DNA of 64,000 nt from Clostridiales bacterium (lineage in GTDB: Bacteria > Bacillota > Clostridia > Lachnospirales > Lachnospiraceae): NCBI GenBank assembly GCA_012520655.1, contig JAAYNW010000059.1, positions 1 to 64,000 on the forward strand, read 5' to 3'. Below are positions 63,263 to 64,000 of the stretch, piece after piece. The first letter of the stretch is position 1; each line of letters begins with the position of its first letter. The notes below the pieces were generated by a model. The model ran no database searches. It saw only the letters and a list, made by a program, of their open reading frames with translations, and was not told where the DNA came from. A program made the translations under genes and the position numbers.

Positions 63263-64000
63263 TTATCGAAACGTTTTCACCCTCACCATCTTTCCGTCAG
63301 TGCATATTGTGACTGCTCCTTTATCTTTTGTTATGTAAACCATACATCCCTGCTCCTTCAACCGTGTTAACAATTCAGGGTGTGGATGTCCGTAGCGGTT
63401 CTTCTCAGCACAGGATATGAGAGCAATCTTCGGATCTAACATTTCCAGAAATTCTTCATCCGTGGAATTTCCCGATCCGTGGTGAGCTACTTTAAGAAGT
63501 GTGGCCGCCCCTTGAAGCAGAGAGCTCCTTTCCATATATTTCTTCAGCGCTTCCTCTCCCCTTCCTTCCACATCTCCTGTGAACAGCGCAGTAAAGCTTC
63601 CATAACTCAGATATATTACGAGAGAATATTCATTGGCTTCTTCCGTATCATAGCCGGCAAAAGGATGTGCACATGTAAGCCGCATTTCGCCATCTTGAAA
63701 ATATTGTCCCCTGCTCATATATTTTACAGCTATACGATGTTCCTGCGCCGACTTCCTTAATTTCTCATACATCTCATCTCTTCCCTGCTTACCGATATCC
63801 GGTAGAATCAAGCACCCGATTTTGATCCCGCCTTTGTCAGACTCTTCTATAAGCGTTTGTATTCCGTTACAGTGATCTTGGTCTGTGTGTGTAACAAATA
63901 CAGCCTCTAACTTTCCTGCCCCCTGTGATTTCAGATAAGGGATAAGTTGATATTTTCCTACAGCGCTCTTCGAAGTGCTTCCTCCGTCAATTAAATAGTG
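63263..64000 (-). CDS. comEC: ComEC/Rec2 C-terminal metallo-beta-lactamase domain (partial, cut by window edge)
   Basis: The frame is open from the right edge to 63263, 245 residues. It starts HYLIDGGSTSKSAVG and holds VTHTDQDHCNG, the HxDxDH metal motif of ComEC nuclease domains. YLSYGSFTALFTGDVEGRGEEAL, LLKVAHHGSGNSTDEEFL and NRYGHPHPELLTRL follow. These are the hallmarks of the C-terminal domain of the DNA-uptake channel ComEC. The position next to holA fits. The membrane part lies outside the window. Confidence 0.9.
   Translation of the reverse strand, partial: HYLIDGGSTSKSAVGKYQLIPYLKSQGAGKLEAVFVTHTDQDHCNGIQTLIEESDKGGIKIGCLILPDIGKQGRDEMYEKLRKSAQEHRIAVKYMSRGQYFQDGEMRLTCAHPFAGYDTEEANEYSLVIYLSYGSFTALFTGDVEGRGEEALKKYMERSSLLQGAATLLKVAHHGSGNSTDEEFLEMLDPKIALISCAEKNRYGHPHPELLTRLKEQGCMVYITKDKGAVTICTDGKMVRVKTFR

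Noticed and set aside
1-64000. CRISPR array, insertion sequence, prophage, integrase or toxin-antitoxin module
   Set aside because: No regularly spaced repeats, transposase, integrase or phage structural genes, and no toxin-antitoxin pair, were found in any frame.

Overview
The window looks like a piece of a low-to-mid GC Firmicutes chromosome, most likely a spore-forming member of the Lachnospiraceae (class Clostridia). The signs are strong AGGAGG ribosome binding sites, sigma-A promoters, a T-box leader, a CIRCE heat-shock operator, a SleC-type spore cortex-lytic enzyme, a HolA-ComEC pair, and a large-protein operon whose families I recall as DUF5716 and DUF5717. I see no prophage, insertion sequence, CRISPR array or rRNA. 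Most of the window is core chromosome, and most genes lie on the minus strand.

Layout. 0-5.2 kb: a T-box leader in front of a small membrane protein cut by the left edge, a SEC-C protein, a possible C-rich small RNA, a small membrane protein, a PAS-GGDEF-HD-GYP c-di-GMP protein, a HAD phosphatase and a LysR regulator. 5.2-11.9 kb: purine genes purC-purF-purB, a terminator, then a PurF paralogue without its glutaminase cysteine, then purA. 12-14.5 kb: an amino-acid ABC importer. 14.6-21.6 kb: four co-oriented genes of unknown role (a 1193-residue protein, an actin/Hsp70-fold protein, a helical-repeat protein, and a coiled-coil membrane protein). 21.7-23.7 kb: a divergent GntR/ABC-2 operon.

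23.8-34.8 kb: a small basic membrane protein, SleC-like enzyme, htpG behind a CIRCE element, a lipoprotein foldase, a flavoprotein, then sbcC, sbcD and a PHP hydrolase in one overlapping operon. 35-44.3 kb: ilvE, folA, thyA, a beta-CASP nuclease, a half-length Rossmann protein, an exporter and a calcium-type P-ATPase preceded by a probable short RNA gene. 44.5-50.4 kb: a large XRE-type regulator divergent from a chemoreceptor, then a GT-C-like membrane protein lying between a tRNA-Gly gene and a decayed copy of that tRNA's 3' end. 50.5-54.3 kb: a GH3 glycosidase with a long repeat-bearing upstream transcript, then an apparently circularly permuted ROK-like kinase paired with a LUD-domain protein. 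54.4-64 kb: glyA, a lipid kinase and PAP2 phosphatase, a glycosyltransferase, an SfsA-MutY fusion, a DUF1653 protein, a small secreted protein, a GatB/YqeY protein, holA and the C-terminal part of comEC.

The observations I would follow first are the permuted kinase and its LUD partner, the four-gene operon, the PurF paralogue without a glutaminase active site, the SfsA-MutY fusion, and three candidate non-coding transcripts. All family assignments come from reading sequence and from memory; no search was run.
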